Origin: Takakia lepidozioides
Lineage: Eukaryota > Streptophyta > Takakiopsida > Takakiales > Takakiaceae
DNA length: 64,000 nt
Assembly (NCBI GenBank): GCA_030704615.1
Contig: CM060732.1
Location: 77,543,053 to 77,607,052, forward strand
Direction of reading: 5' to 3'
Within the stretch, counting starts at the first letter, position 1, and each line of letters starts with the position of its first letter. The translations under genes and the position numbers were made by a program. The notes beneath the pieces are model-generated. The model worked only from the letters and a program-made list of their open reading frames with translations. It was not told where the DNA came from and did not search any database. Below are positions 11,041-36,758 of this stretch, piece after piece.

Positions 11041-12600
11041 GGTATTGTCTTGTGGGCCATAGGCGCAGTGATACCTATGCCAAAAACATGAGTGGCCTTT
11101 TAGAACCGCTCTTATGAAAGCATAAGTGCATGGCTAGTGGGATTGGACAAAACCTATGTAGTGGCAGCATTCATTTCATTTTTCATGAATCATGGCATGC
11201 TCAAGTTGAATTCATACCTTGTAATGTTCATGGCACTATTGATGCGTGGTGCCTGGAGAGTCCCAGCAGGGGTGTCTTTCTGTCGATGAGTGCGGAACGT
11301 GCATGGGGCTTCCTTCTGGGAGGACTCACCAGCAATGAAGTCCGCCAGCCGATTCCAAGGAATATATGCAATTTCAGTTGTGTTCTCATCAGGTATCTGT
11401 CCGTGCCATTGGGACCTCCATTGCAAGTCATGGTGTGTGAAAGTACCTGTCTTTGGTGTCTGTAGCTGACTTTGTAGATTAGAAAGAAGGTGGGGCAAAA
11501 TCTTGTCATGTTCAACCTCTTCAGCCATGTTTACAGAAACAAGACGCTTCTGAGTTTGCTGATGTCTTCTTTCGCTGCCGTATCCTCACACGCTCCTTTT
11601 TGCATTCATATTCTGGGCATGTATAATGGAATGCTGTCAATTCATGTGGGCAAGCTAGAAACGCATGGAGAGAATTGCTCTACTAGGAAATGCACGATGA
11701 GGGTAGCAAAACCTTCCATTGGGGTGGCAGTGTATGTGACGACGTGGCATATATCCCAACGTCCGTTCTCTTTCTTCAGATTTGCCATTTCAAAATTTGA
11801 AAAGATGTCAGATCGAATTTGAATTGAGGGCATGATGTATGTTTGGGGATACCATGTATGCAATGGACGCAAGCATGTGGCATGGGGAGGATGAAGGCAT
11901 GCAGGGGGGATGGGGGACGATGCCATGCATGAGGAGAGGATGGGAGGCGGGATGGGGATAGGGAAGAGGTGTCAATGTCCTGGCAGAGGGTACATGAGGC
12001 GCGGGAGGGGCTGCCGCATGGCAAGTGCCGCGTGGTTTGCGGGCGGCGGACGCGGGGGGTACGTGGCGGGGGGGGGGGCTCCCTCGCATTCAACTCCAAG
12101 GGCCCATCTATTACTTGGCATTGTTTTATGGGCAATCTTGTGTGTCTCTTTGGCATGCATCTCCATTGGTTTCTACTGTTTTTGAACGTGTAGATCTGTC
12201 CGACTTCTTAGAACAGTTGCATGCATGGCATGTGGTGTCGGTGACCGAGGCCAAAGCTAATTGTCTTGGCTCAAGAGGTGTAGGCTAGGAAGTTTGACTA
12301 ACGTGTTAAGCTCTTCAAGGAGATCCGACTGTGTGCCTACGTCTTCAGCATGGCAAGCATGCATGCAAGTCCAAATTGAATATCAACAGCCCCTATTTCT
12401 CATACAAGATAGATACAGGGATGACGTGCATTGATCGGTTTTGAAATCTTCATCTAGTGTTTCATGAATTCTAGTTGGTATAGCATGGTGTTCCAACTTG
12501 TTCATTGCCTAAGGTTGTCTTCCTTGTGGAATTTGTCCCACTGGGTTTTCCAATGAGAGGTTTTTCACTCGTCTCCATAAGCCGTGGCTCAACACTTCAT
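11041..12600. other. Repeat-derived or intergenic stretch, no gene recognised
   Basis: A 112-codon minus-strand frame (11190-11528) with the motif IPWNRLADFIAGE is open but I cannot place it in a family; it may be part of a transposon-encoded protein. Between 11900 and 12080 the sequence is G-rich (a run of 12 G near 12070), and all long frames there are composition artefacts. Sequence around 12500-12600 has the look of a retrotransposon 3' untranslated region, but no LTR could be delimited. Confidence 0.3.
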
Positions 12601-12603
12601 GAT

Positions 12604-12837
12604 GAGGTTATTATGAAAGAGGTTATTTTCTCCTGTAACTATTATGAAGGGGCCCGACTTGGTAGCGGCCGCTCTTGGGTGTTGCCCTTTTTTTTTAAAA
12701 AGAAAAAAAAATTACTGTAGTCATCTGAGGCTATTATGAAAGAGATTATTTTCTCCTCCGACTATTAGGGCCCGATTTGGTTGCAGTCACTCCTGGGTGT
12801 TGCCTTTTAAAATTAAAAAATTACTGTAGTCATCTTG
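12604..12837. repeat. Tandem duplication of a unit of about 120 bp
   Basis: Two head-to-tail copies begin at 12604 and 12727, each with ATTATGAAAGAG near the start, then GGGCCCGA(C/T)TTGGT, then TGGGTGTTGCC, an A/T-rich run and ATTACTGTAGTCATCT. Copies differ by substitutions and by the length of the T/A runs. No coding content. Confidence 0.7.
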
Positions 12838-13458
12838 TCGGTTTCCGGATTCTGTTGGTATCTTTTCTGCTTTGCTCCTTTGGGGAGTGGGGAGCTGCGG
12901 TGGGGCAACAGCAAGAAAGGGCCCAATTTTGTGCAAAGTCACCGGTAATGAGGGGTGGAGGGCCGAGGCTACGGGTTGAAAAGCTGTTCAAAGTAACAAC
13001 TGTCAGAGGATGTGCATGCAAACTCCTACTTCATTAAAACTGTACACATCTCAGAAAAGTACACTGATTTTATACTTGCTTGCTGCTTGAACTTTGCCAG
13101 AGCCAGGCTAAGAAACAATTTCGGCGGTCCTACTTGAAAATACAATCTACCTTTTTTCCTATTGTCCTCGTGGTTGGCTGCCTGAAATTCCATAAGTTTT
13201 ACTCTAGGCACAGAGCCATTAGAGTGAACCACTCAACAAGACACTTTGTCGTTGCTTGGTGCCCCAAGACCCCATCCCTACCTTATACACTGGTTCCAAC
13301 ACTTACGTCTCCAACCCTACCCTCCCCCTGTCCTGCTCCCTATCCCTTGGAAGCCTGTTTACATTACAAAGAATTGTTGGATGCCATGGATGTGGCACTG
13401 TCATTAACCGATGGTGGTTTTTGTAGATGCTGTTTTGGCAAGGTCAATTTGAGGTTCC

Positions 13459-26371
<12,913 letters not shown>

Positions 26372-27318
26372 CTGTAGAACCGAGTTTAGAATGTCATAGA
26401 TGCATCAAAGGCCCGTACATCCATCCAAAGCAGATCATATTCACAATGGCGCACGGGACCGTCTCGAAGATGAAGCCTCTTCTAACCCTAAAACACCACA
26501 GCAAAGAACAGAATTTCTGTCTGCCTTGGGGCTGGGGCTGTGCCCCAGTAATGCCTCCATGGCTCACAAAGGGGGTTTACTGTCCCCCTCAAGTCCAGTG
26601 GCTGGGGCTGCTGGATGCTTGAAGACAAAACCAAAAAAAGATATAAAAAATTCTCTAAAGATTCTCAATATAAGGGGGAAAAGAGGACTAATCCTATTTA
26701 CGAAGAAAGCCTCCGGGGTGAGGGTGACGATGACCATGCAACTGATCCCTAGCTTCCTAAAACATACGGGTCCTCGGATGTTGCGATCTAACAAAATATG
26801 ATAGCATGCAAAATTTCTACATTGCCGTGAGTGCAGCTTGATTGTCCCACATTCCCTCTCTTAGATCGATACAGAATTTAAAACTGTTCAATAGTATTCT
26901 CCACTGCTATCAAACTGGCCGATTTTTGTAGAATCAAGTCATAATTTGTACTACTTTTGCAACTGCAGATACTACGGTATATGGATATCTACAGGACCTC
27001 ACAACACAGTTGAGACGCCACCAATGTTCTCGCCACACAACACATACACAGAGAAGGAGAGTAAATAAATTCACTCGTTGAATTGTTTGAGGACAAAACT
27101 CGTTGAAAACATTATTGTGTTGGTGCATATGCAAGTGAAATAGAGACAGACAGCGGGACAGAGAAGGGGGATGACGCATGGGTCGTCTTTCTCGCATATG
27201 TGTGAACCCTAAACCCTAAAACAGAATTGCACATGGGTCGTCTCTCTCGCCAGTGAGGGTTGACAGAGGACAAGCCCCGTCTGCTCATCTAGTCCCGCAG
27301 GAACACTGCCAAAACGGC
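26372..27318. other. INO80 5' intron or upstream region
   Basis: The acceptor ending CTACAG at 26372-26377 shows that at least one INO80 exon lies upstream of 26371 on the minus strand. No first exon encoding the usual N-terminus was found here or up to 30.8 kb. Two telomere-like AAACCCTAAA motifs occur near 27207. Nothing else is recognisable. Confidence 0.4.
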
Positions 27319-28695
27319 TATTTGGAATGTCTGTTTACAGTGAATGGAGATGGGAGCTCTTTGGACTCGGGATCCACATGATGGAAGTGCTGACATTCAG
27401 TCCATCTCCAATTAATTTTACGTTTGCAGTAGTAGCAGTGCTACTGTTCGAAAATTCGCCTGTCTTGTTACCGTTTGTTCTGCTTCTTCACTAATAGGCT
27501 ATATAGTGAAGTTAGTGAGTCAGTGTACATTCTCATGAAGTCCTCACAGAGGAATTCTAATATTCATTTCCCTTATGCAGTTCAACAATGCCAACAACTT
27601 CCTCAGTGCAGCAAAACTGCTTAATGGCAGTCTGAAGGAGTATCAGCTAAAGGGCCTTCAATGGCTTGTCAACAGTTATGAACAGGCTGCCTTCTTTTGT
27701 GACTTGATGATGTGTGGATCTGTATGCTGTCTTCTCAACAATCTGCGAACCTCTTTGGTTCAGATTTGGACTTGTAAGAACTAGGTCGGTGGCTGATTAT
27801 CACAGCTTTGGCGCCGTGACTACGCCATTAATTCACCATGTTTATCCTACCATGCTACAGTTGAATGGTAGGCTTTGTACATCAGTCTGTGAATGACAGT
27901 CTGACTTGTTTTTCCTGGGGATTGGGGGAGTAGGGATTGAATGGTATACTGGCCGAGGAGATGGATCTTGGAAAAACCATTCAGGCCATGGCCTTCCTTG
28001 CTCATCTGGCTGAGGTAAATCGACAGCAACAGCGCTTTTTAATTAATATGTTTTCTTGTTTTTCCCATAAACTTTGTTAACTCTAGAGCTTTAATTGATT
28101 TCCCTTGCGGTAACATAGTTCTACGGTGTATGCATCCTTTGAAAATGATTTCTTGGACAAGGGAGGACCTTAATGGCTTTTTCCATGTTTTTGGTTGAAG
28201 TTTAGGTGGATTGAATTGAGTCTTTGCATATACATGCCAACCATGATGAACCCTGAACAAAAGTTGTCTGCTGATGGAGTACGGGAGAAACAGATATGAG
28301 GGCCATTCCTTGTAGTGGCACCAGCTTCTGTCTTGAACAATTGGGCAGATGAAGTTCGGCGGTTCTGCCCTGACCTGAAAATCCTTCCTTATTGGGGGGG
28401 ACTCAATGAACGAACAGTACTTCGGAAAAAACATCAATCCCAAGCGTCTCTATCGAAGGCATGGTCAACATCCCTCTACCTTGGTACCCACATTCTGCAG
28501 TGTTTATTGTTGTCAGTCGGGAGTTGTCAGGTTGTATCAAGTTCATTCAGGTCACCACACTCCTGGTTATTAGAAAATTACCCATGCACCCTTTTGATTT
28601 GGCTTTGATCTTAAAATAGTCACCGGGTACAATCATCAGGCTGTGCTTGCCTAAGCTTGCAGCCATAGACCAAGAGACCAATTTGGATGAACTAA
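27319..28695 (+). pseudogene. Inverted, decayed copy of INO80 exons 6-8 and their introns
   Basis: Matches 22084-23461 in opposite orientation over its full length, introns included, so it arose by DNA duplication and not by reverse transcription. Coding lesions relative to the source: a 4-bp deletion near 27608 in the exon matching 23212-23104; the ATP-binding motif changed from DEMGLGKT to EEMDLGKT near 27960; and a TGG-to-TGA nonsense change near 28299 before [15 protein letters not shown]. Splice-site neighbourhoods are still visible. The copy lies upstream of the recognised INO80 exons and antisense to them, possibly inside a long 5' intron. It ends abruptly at 28695 against PPR-derived sequence. 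Confidence 0.88.
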
Positions 28696-28714
28696 TGTAT
28701 TTCCTTCCAGCCCT

Positions 28715-29090
28715 GCAGGCCAGGGGCAGTATTCAAAATGACATCAGGTGCGATCCCCGCTTTGATGATGTGGATAGGACCTCTTTGCCCTTTTCAGGTA
28801 CCAGGCTTGTACACACGTTGAGAACAGAAATGAACATAACCCTTTTGAGCTCCATCTTGTTCCCACATTGTTTACTCATGTCTCCAAAGCCTCCATCTCG
28901 CACCCATGCTTCTTTTCACCCATGCAGGCCAAGCCATGGAGGCCAGGGGCAGTATTCAGAATGACATCAGATACAATTCCCACTTTGATGATGTGGACAT
29001 GACCTCTTTGCCCTTTTCAGGTATCAGGCTTGCATACACATTGAGAAAAGAAATGAACATGACCTGTTTTAAACGCAGCCAAGCTTTAAT
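28715..29090 (-). pseudogene. Two tandem PPR gene fragments
   Basis: Two related segments (about 28725-28850 and 28941-29065) share a core with GGGGCAGTATTCA, GATGATGTGGA and CTTTTCAGGTA and are in the same orientation. Read on the minus strand, they correspond to the part of a PLS repeat between the VTF..VLNAC and VH..IIK motifs of the PPR gene at 1643-4336. Both are frameshifted. They begin right at the outer breakpoint of the inverted INO80 copy. Confidence 0.6.
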
Positions 29091-30844
29091 GTTGTAGGTC
29101 GTGACTTCTATGCTTATATGGAAGCCATGGGCCTCCCTTGGTATCTCAAACAGGAAGTGACACTTCGTTTTTACGTGACTCTTACATTTGTATTCTTATG
29201 CGTAAGTGGATACCTGGGATCGCAACCGCTGATCTGCCTCAAACATACAAGGTATTTTGTTATTGCACATGCTTGTTCTAACTCTAAAAGCCTTACCCCT
29301 TGCTTTGGAATGCATGGCAACCAGCATCGAATGGGTCTGCTACTGAGTTTTGTTTGGTGCTTCTTAAAGGAAAGGATTAAGATGCTTGATCTTATCTGAC
29401 TCTTTGGTGTTTATCTAGTTTTGTGGAACTAAAATCTTGTAGTGAATTTACAACACCATGGATTTTGAAATCCATTTTGTCAAAGCTAAATTGAACATGG
29501 TGATGGTGCACTGTAAGAACTCATTGATTACATATAGAACTTGACTTTTAAATAGAAGTTCTGTTTCATATGATAAATCAGGGTATGTGCTTGCTGAAGC
29601 TTTATTACATGAACATGATCGTCTGGTTCAAAATCGTACGGGACCTGTAATTTGTAAGTACCGGTAATTATTTTAGTGAACCTATCTCTATGCATAATGC
29701 AATGGGAAAAGGATTGATGTCTAGGTTTGGATATCTTGGATCACCCAACTCCCCACCACCTTTCTTGATTTCCTCTTAAGGGATTGTACTATTTCCCAAA
29801 ACTGTTCTATGACTACATTCTGTGTCATACTACAATAGGCAATGGTTCTTTCATGTTTCATGTTACCAAGGCACCATCACCACATTTCTAAGCTTACCCT
29901 TTGTACTGTGTGTAGTGAAAATACGACGAATGGATAGAAGCGCAACTTTTTACCACCGATGGAGCTGAGAATTTACAGGCTGATACGGGGTATATAATTG
30001 TATTGTCACCAAGTTTGGTGATTTATGGAGCTGATTAGCAGCAGGGCCAAATTATTGAGTCGACGGCACTATATAGATCTTCCGGGGAGATCAGGGTGGG
30101 TGGTGCAGGGATATTTGAAAAATATCTTCATTTTTCTTTTGTACAGATAAATCATTCACCACAGAGAGCAGAACCAAATTCAATCATTCAAGAAAGAGGT
30201 AGATCTGCAACTCAATGTCCAGAATAGCAAATGCACAAGGCTGTTTACTTGTCTTTGTTTTTGAAAAAAACCCAAATGATCTGGTCTATCAAGACAGATT
30301 CTTTCTTATCATCAAGCCCTATCTCTCTCAATGATGTCACATACACTGAGTGGTGTTTGTATACATCATCACTCCTTTTTGTGCCCCATAGATATGCAAA
30401 ACCTATGAACCCATCAAAAGCAACTTACACTGGAGTTGATCGGTGGACATCTCCAATTGCAAATTAAAATGTCAGTAAACACAAAATGAAACATTCCATT
30501 GTGTGTACGTACTGTACTTTTCTAGATGGCAAAAAGGTAAGATGGAAAACATACCAAGTCCAACATAACTTGATTGTTGTGTACTAGACAGAAGGTTTAT
30601 AGGATTGCAGAGCTTCAGATACAAGGGACCACAAGGGTTGTATGTTCATTTAAAGAAAGACAACATATACACAAAGTGCCTAAACACTGCAGTTTTCATG
30701 CCAAATATTATACATATCTGCTGTAGAATCCCACATTATACTAACACTCTCGCTGTCAAAGATCTAGACCATAACATTGGTTTTTTACCAACAATCACCT
30801 CAAGCTGACAAGATGGGAATGGTCAATAATAGGCTCCCAAACAT
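29091..30844. other. Intergenic stretch, no gene recognised
   Basis: AT-rich sequence with only short chance frames. No family, repeat boundary or RNA gene was recognised. It separates the CCDC97-like gene from the INO80 region and could include the missing INO80 first exon or promoter. Confidence 0.35.
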
Positions 30845-33160
30845 CTAATCTTGCTCAAAATACTTCTCTTCAGCATCCCTTGAAATCTCCGGCATCCAAT
30901 CGTCATCTAGTGCCATGTCACTGTCAATCCGAACATAGTCAACATGTTCACTATCCCCACCAGCCAAAAATTTCTCCTGCATAACCCTTGTGAAATCTTC
31001 TATTTTGATCATTAGTTGCACATCTGACAGCACCATCGGCCCCGGGCTACTGCCCTCTTCCCCAGAAGTTTCTGTATTCACATCTCCCTCTCTTTCGTGA
31101 TTGCTTGCACCATTTGATGGACCCAGCTGGGCACCCTCCACTGTGTTGTGCCCTATCTCCTCCTCTTCATCTGTATCCTGTCAACTCAAATAGGTGCTAT
31201 TGAAGTTAGAAACCTTCTTTAGGACCAACCCACCTTGATTAAGGTTTAAGTCCAAATCATAGTGGTTCAGCTTCTGACATTTCTCCATCAAAGAAGGCTG
31301 AATCCTCACTTAGACATGACATTATTCTTTGTCCACCATTGAGCTAAATCGAAACCAAATTTATCGGACTGGGACTAGACTGTGGGGTCTCAGTATTTCC
31401 TTCCCACATCATGGAGTTTGTTGAGAATCTCACACAGTATGTCTATGGTGGCCCATTGCAAAATAGTTCGAGAGTATACATAATGTGCAACACCTCTTTT
31501 CACCAAAATGTAGAAAAAGGGTACGAAGTGATAGGAGCAAAAATCATGGACACAGATGCAGATTCAAGCCCTTCATTAGGACAGCTTATCAACTAACAAC
31601 TAACATTTGAGCTAACTGTGACATTCCTGTCTCCTTCATGAACTCCTCTAGCCCAGTCTGAGATGCTCAATGTGACGCTAAAAGCTCTGATCCACAACGT
31701 TACTAGATTTACTATCATCCCTTTTTTTATGTTCAAGCTGGGTCCAGGCCAATGGCCGGCAGGCTACAACAGATCAGTCTGGTGATTCATGGTCTCCTGC
31801 ACAACACACACAAAAACAAGACAAATACTTACCAGTTCTTCCTGGAACGCTTCTTCATCATCTTCATTTTCATCATACTCTACATCATCCGCAACTGGTA
31901 TACCTGCTTCCACCCTCTCCTCCCTCAGACGGCGCTGAAACCAGGCCTCCTCCGCCTGTCTTATCAACAGGTCTGAGAATCGCTCCCCAGGCCTGGCAGC
32001 AACACCCCTGCTAGCTGGGTCCTACAGCCAATTGATATTATTTAGAGGGTTGACTAGAGACTGAAAGAATAAGGTGTTAAGAGTATGGTGCCTCAGATCT
32101 TGCTAACCAAATGAAACTGCTCAATACAATTGAGAATCTACTCCGAATCTAAAACAGAATCTTCCAAAGAAAACTTCGTCATTTACTCACAAAAATTGTC
32201 TTGGAAACAAACAGATGTTACCTACCTGGAACTGCCCAACATATTCATGGTGCAGCAGTGGCGAACGCATGCGCATCGCATCCTCAGAGAAGTATTGGCC
32301 ATCTTGTATCAAACGATTCATGTAAGCCATTCGGCGGTTTTTCACCGTAGCTGCCTGAGATCGCTGCTCTGCAACTGTTGGATTGATTGCGCTTCTTAAG
32401 GATTTTAAATGCCAGCCCACCTCATAATCTCCCTCTAGCACCTCAAATTGTTGCAGCTCTCCGCTGTTCAAATGAGGGCCATAACGTTCTGCAATATCAG
32501 CCCACGCCACAATCACATAATATAGAGGACCAACATGATTTCAGAAATAGCCTTCACCAAAGAGTGGTGTCCGAAATTCAACATCTTCACATGTCTGTCG
32601 ACTTACCTGTGATCATACACATAGTCCCCTTGGAATGAAACCCCTCCCAGCACAGCTATTTACTAGCTGTTTCATACAACCCTTGACCTAGCTTGTGGAG
32701 TTTAAAAACACTCGGATACAAAACTTATCCCAAAATTGTCCTTGCAAACTCGCACAGTTGGTCTCAGAAATCAACTCTTGTTTGGGAACGCAGTAAGTTC
32801 ATATACCACAAAACATAAAGTTTCTTTCCCTTCTGCCGCCAAAGCAATCCCTCTGAGCGAGTCAAGCTATCGGGAGAGATGAAAAGTAGCTGCACTTGTC
32901 ATGCATCCAATTTCTACTTGCTGGGCAGTATGGAGGACACAGTTTGCACATCAGGAACAGGGAGAGAGGTTACCCAGAAACACAGCCGCATCGCGGCGAA
33001 GCAGAGACACAAGATGCAATCGTTTCTCGTCCTGCGTCACAGGCTCCGACCGAGAGGCCAACGAGTGCGGCAAATGAAGGTCTGGCAGCGAAGATAACCG
33101 CTCCACTATGCTGTCCACTCCTTGTTCCTCCATCTTCGCCTTCTTCACCTCTAACCCCAT
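30845..33160 (-). CDS. CCDC97-like protein (coiled-coil domain DUF2052)
   Basis: Four exons: 33160-32974, 32488-32226, 32021-31833, 31177-30845. Introns are GT-AG and the joined frame is open for 323 codons plus stop. The start at 33160 (MGLEVKKAK) is the upstream of two in-frame methionines; the second is at 33133. The family hallmark segments are present in order: FLERYGPHL spanning the first junction, NRRMAYMNRLIQDGQYFSEDAMRMR in pieces, the HHEYVGQF block, then RFSDLLIRQAEEAWFQRRL, and an acidic tail ending YFEQD. In animals CCDC97 associates with the SF3B part of the U2 snRNP; a splicing-related nuclear role in plants is inferred. A telomere-box-like AACCCTAAAC motif (33160-33170) overlaps the leader. 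No lesions seen. Confidence 0.88.
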
Positions 33161-34660
33161 AACCCTAAACCCAAACCTGTATCCTCCAGGAAAATCAAAG
33201 CCCCCGCAATGGCCCCAGCTTTTCCAGCTGCTGCAGATATTCCGTGGCAACTTCCACAACCTGGTACCTTTAGAATGGCTTTGCAGAATCTTTACCACCC
33301 TCACAGGGTTTCTGGCTTGACAGCAGGTTCGTCACCGGTGGGTTTTGTCGAGAATCCTATAAAGCACGACTTGTTTGCATCTCTCTCAAAATAATCTCGA
33401 GAGAAACTCCGCTATCATTCCACAATCGCCCGGAATTCAACTGAGATTTGTATATCATACACACTGTCCCTTCTCCTGGGCATCGAATCTGCAGAGTGGG
33501 AGCTTCTTCCTCGCATAGGGCCACGTGGAGAACGATCCGGTTCAAACTTGCAACCGACATACCCACTCAGCACCACTCAGCATGCTCTCTCCGTTGCTGA
33601 ATTTCGTCAACACCTACCTCCCACACAACATGTGGCAATTACCTAGAATTGTGCATGTTGCTCGGACAGGAGTGTTGTCAAGGGCTGCAAAGGGTTTATA
33701 ATCCTAGGGGACCATGCCCACAAGGTGACGATGTCAATGGCGGGCATGAAACGGCCACTTGGTAGACCTGCAGACATGTAAACACTAAACACCCTGGAAA
33801 ATATCACGTCCCTCACGTGACTCGGGTGTGGACACGGGCCTCCTGTGAACAAGGGGGAGCTGCAAAATTCGAGGTAACCTCACCCAATTCCAACACCCCC
33901 CCTAAAACCCTCACCTATTAAAACCCCACATTTCCAGCGTCAACATCATTCTTACAGGGAGATGAGGAGGTGGGGTCCCAGGCAGCTGGAGCGAAGAACG
34001 CCCGGATGGCTTATATTATGCTCCTTTGTCCATGTGGAGGTTATAAACTCTCTCGTATCCTAGAGTAATCGCCTTATCCTCAGCTGTCAAAAGAAAACGT
34101 TTGTGTTCTGGCATGCATATGCTTAGAAAGATCCAGACTCTTTCAACCTCTACAACCCACCATAAGGCAAGCAGGATTGCCGCAAGGCCTGGGAATCAAT
34201 TTCAGAAAAGTTGATACGGCAAGCGAAGGAGGGTTGAGAGTGCAAGCGTTGGAATGTGTTGAGAGAAAAGATACAAAACTATGTTACTTCTGTCTGTGTA
34301 TTTGGGAAGAGTTGATGATGAGACCACCAGACTTGAGCCGTTGTTCCCTGGTAGCCATAGACCTGCCGGCAGTTTGAACCGAGCTGGAAATGGGAAAAGC
34401 GAGGAGGAATCACAACTTTCAGGGTCTCTTGAGCCTCTCATACCAGGGTAGAAGCGTGCATACAAAACAAGACACCATGAAAAAGCAAAGTTAAGCTTTG
34501 TACATGTCTCTTCTCTGTCTGCCTTGTGGGTTGCTTTCAGCCCACGGTTGCTTGGAAGAAAGCCTCATGGGGTCTGGGTGAATAACAACAACTGTTTTTG
34601 AGTGTGGTGAGAGTCAGAGCATAAATGAAAGGAAGACAAAAAAGGGTAGTCTTGTACTCG
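33161..34660. other. Intergenic stretch upstream of the CCDC97-like gene
   Basis: The first few hundred bases should contain the CCDC97-like promoter. A 69-codon minus-strand frame at 33357-33566 has no recognisable domain. No other feature was found before the tRNA gene. Confidence 0.35.
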
Positions 34661-34666
34661 GGAGCT

Positions 34667-34738
34667 TCCGTTGCCGGGATTCGAACCCGGGTCGCTCGGG
34701 TGAGAGCCGAGTATCCTAACCATCTAGACTACAACGGA
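34667..34738 (-). tRNA. tRNA-Glu (anticodon CTC)
   Basis: The 72-nt minus-strand sequence folds as a complete cloverleaf. The acceptor arms TCCGTTG and CAACGGA pair fully. The anticodon stem CTCGG/CCGAG encloses the loop CTCTCAC, giving anticodon CTC (Glu, codon GAG). The T arm has GGGTTCGAATCCC, the B box. A run of six T on the coding strand (34638-34643) lies about 23 nt downstream, a usual pol III terminator. There is no intron and no encoded CCA. It appears functional. Confidence 0.97.
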
Positions 34739-35634
34739 TTGATGATATGAATGGAAACTTCAAGTTATATGTAAATATTTAAAACAGACTGGCACAGTTT
34801 TTACTAATGATAGGATTGCTGCTCTTTAAAATTGTTGAGGTGTGCCAAGAACGACGACGGATTGCTCTTCCAAGAAATGGGTAGTCTCTGAAATTCTTTG
34901 CTTACATGTAGTGGAATGAGCTTCCCGTATCAGTTATTCTGCTCGTCGCCTACAAAACGACACCCACATTCCACAAGAGAGAAGAAACTCACAGGAAGAA
35001 GGAATCCCTGCATGATTTATACCAGCTGCAGTAGAGCAGTTTTGCAGGCAATCAATCTGTTGGGCGCAGTGGTCTAGCTTTGTTGTTGGTAGGGTTTTAC
35101 TTTTCATGCTGGTGCTACTTTGGAGAGTGTTGTTGCTACAAGACTTCTGTATGTCTTCCTGTGCTTATGTTGGTGATTGCACGTCTGACCTGAGTAAGTA
35201 CTTTGATACTACCATACTTCTAAGTGTACTTTAGCACGTAAACAATCTGATGACAAGAGGGCTTGGGCCGGAATCCATGTTGATCTCACCTCAATCTCAC
35301 CATAGAACACTGCCAGAGATGTCAGTTCAAGAGAGGACCTTGGGTAGGTACGTGGCCGGGCATCAAACCTTGTATGACCCATCTTTTCCAATCAAAAATT
35401 TGCCTAAACACACCAAAAAAGCGGAGTCGGAGCTGATCATATAGAATTTTTTTTTAAAGTATCAACATATCAGAAACTAAGTCTTCCAGACAACGGCCAT
35501 GGACTAGTCAGGACTTCCCCTCTTCCTTTGTCTTCCTGCACTGCAGTTCCTAGTATCAGGGATTCTGCTAAGACAATAATCAAGTTACCAAAATGGGCAC
35601 CCCGTCTCCGCAAGGCTATACACAACTTTGTCAT
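34739..35634. other. Intergenic stretch, no gene recognised
   Basis: Only short chance frames. The part next to 35635 may be the former 3' flank of the F-box pseudogene. Confidence 0.35.
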
Positions 35635-36758
35635 TCAAAACTTTAATGGAACTGAGATTCCCAGTAAGTATTGACAAAATGTTTCCAGGCCACTTAACTC
35701 CACCGAATTGTTTAGAGAGGGGTGATAAAGTAGCTTGGCTTTGGATTGGCAACTGTGTCCCGGTTTTGGGATCCACACCCGGGAACTATGCGAAAAGTTG
35801 TAGGAGACAACCGGTGTACTACGTTTCTCTATGAAGTAGAGGATATCCCCCTGACCTGCGTAATTACAAAATATGAGACTCTCGTCGACTCGCATCCTGT
35901 CAACTTTTACCCAATCTCTTCCACTCTCGTCAAGCTGCAGCAGGCTGGCGTTCCGTGTCCTAAAATTGCACATAGACAGGCGGCCATTGCGCTCCAGCAG
36001 AAGTGTTGGCCCACTCAAACTAGCTTCAATTTCACGGAATGCCTTAGTCTCCAGATCGAATGACACCACCGCGTGGTGCGTGTCTTGCCTAGGGTTGGTC
36101 ACCCATCTGGTTCCCACAAAGTAGATGAGGCCAATCGACAAATACACCCTGAGTTATCAAGGAAAAACCTCTCGGTCCATCAGCAAAGGTAGCCCAGCTG
36201 TTCGTTGTCGAGTCATACAGTTGCGCCACAACACAACATGGACCATCCCCCGTATCTTCTTCCAAGTCTGCCAAGAAAAGCTTGTACCTCTTAGATCTCT
36301 CATCGAACACCATGACCTTCAGAAGAAAGGAGCCCGCAAAAGGGTTCCAAGGCATAGGAGGTAATAACCTCCAGCCCTCAGTTATCGGGTTGCAGACAAT
36401 CAAGCTGTCATTACTTCTCATATCCTCGCCATATAGACAAATCAGTCCGCCTGCGGAAGCCATGAACCGGCGGATTGAGAAAATTCGTAATACAGACGTG
36501 AGAGGGAGACCACGCCATCTATCCAGTGTGGGATTGTATCCTACCAAGCCTTTGTAGCCTTTAATGGCACGCAGAAAGAAAGGCTTATGAGGAGCCGGAG
36601 CGGATCTGTCTCATCACTGAAACGCTTGCAGGTGAGAAGATACTTCCACCTTTTGGAAAGGCAACGCAACGACGGTATGTTGTGTTGAGGTGGGGTAATT
36701 GGGCCAACACTTTCTCGAGTAAATCCTCAGATAGCCTACTCCACAATGCTGGATCCAT
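35635..36758 (-). pseudogene. F-box protein with C-terminal F-box-associated/kelch-like region, frameshifted
   Basis: From an ATG at 36758 the frame reads MDPALWSRLSEDLLEKVLAQ, a good F-box start. The second half of the F-box (KRWKYLLTCKRFSDE) lies in a different frame. A further shift near 36620 leads to GLVGYNPTLDRWRGLPL and a long beta-rich region typical of SCF ubiquitin-ligase substrate adaptors (VCNPITEGWRLLPPMP). Another shift near 36148 leads to the final frame (VVSFDLETKAFREIEASL), which ends at 35635. Three shifts in 1.1 kb with otherwise collinear homology indicate a recent pseudogene, unless the sequence has indel errors. Confidence 0.75.

Noticed and set aside
11908-12288. Multiple overlapping frames in G-rich sequence
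   Set aside because: All six frames are open because of GC-rich composition; products are Gly/Arg/Pro-rich with no domain.
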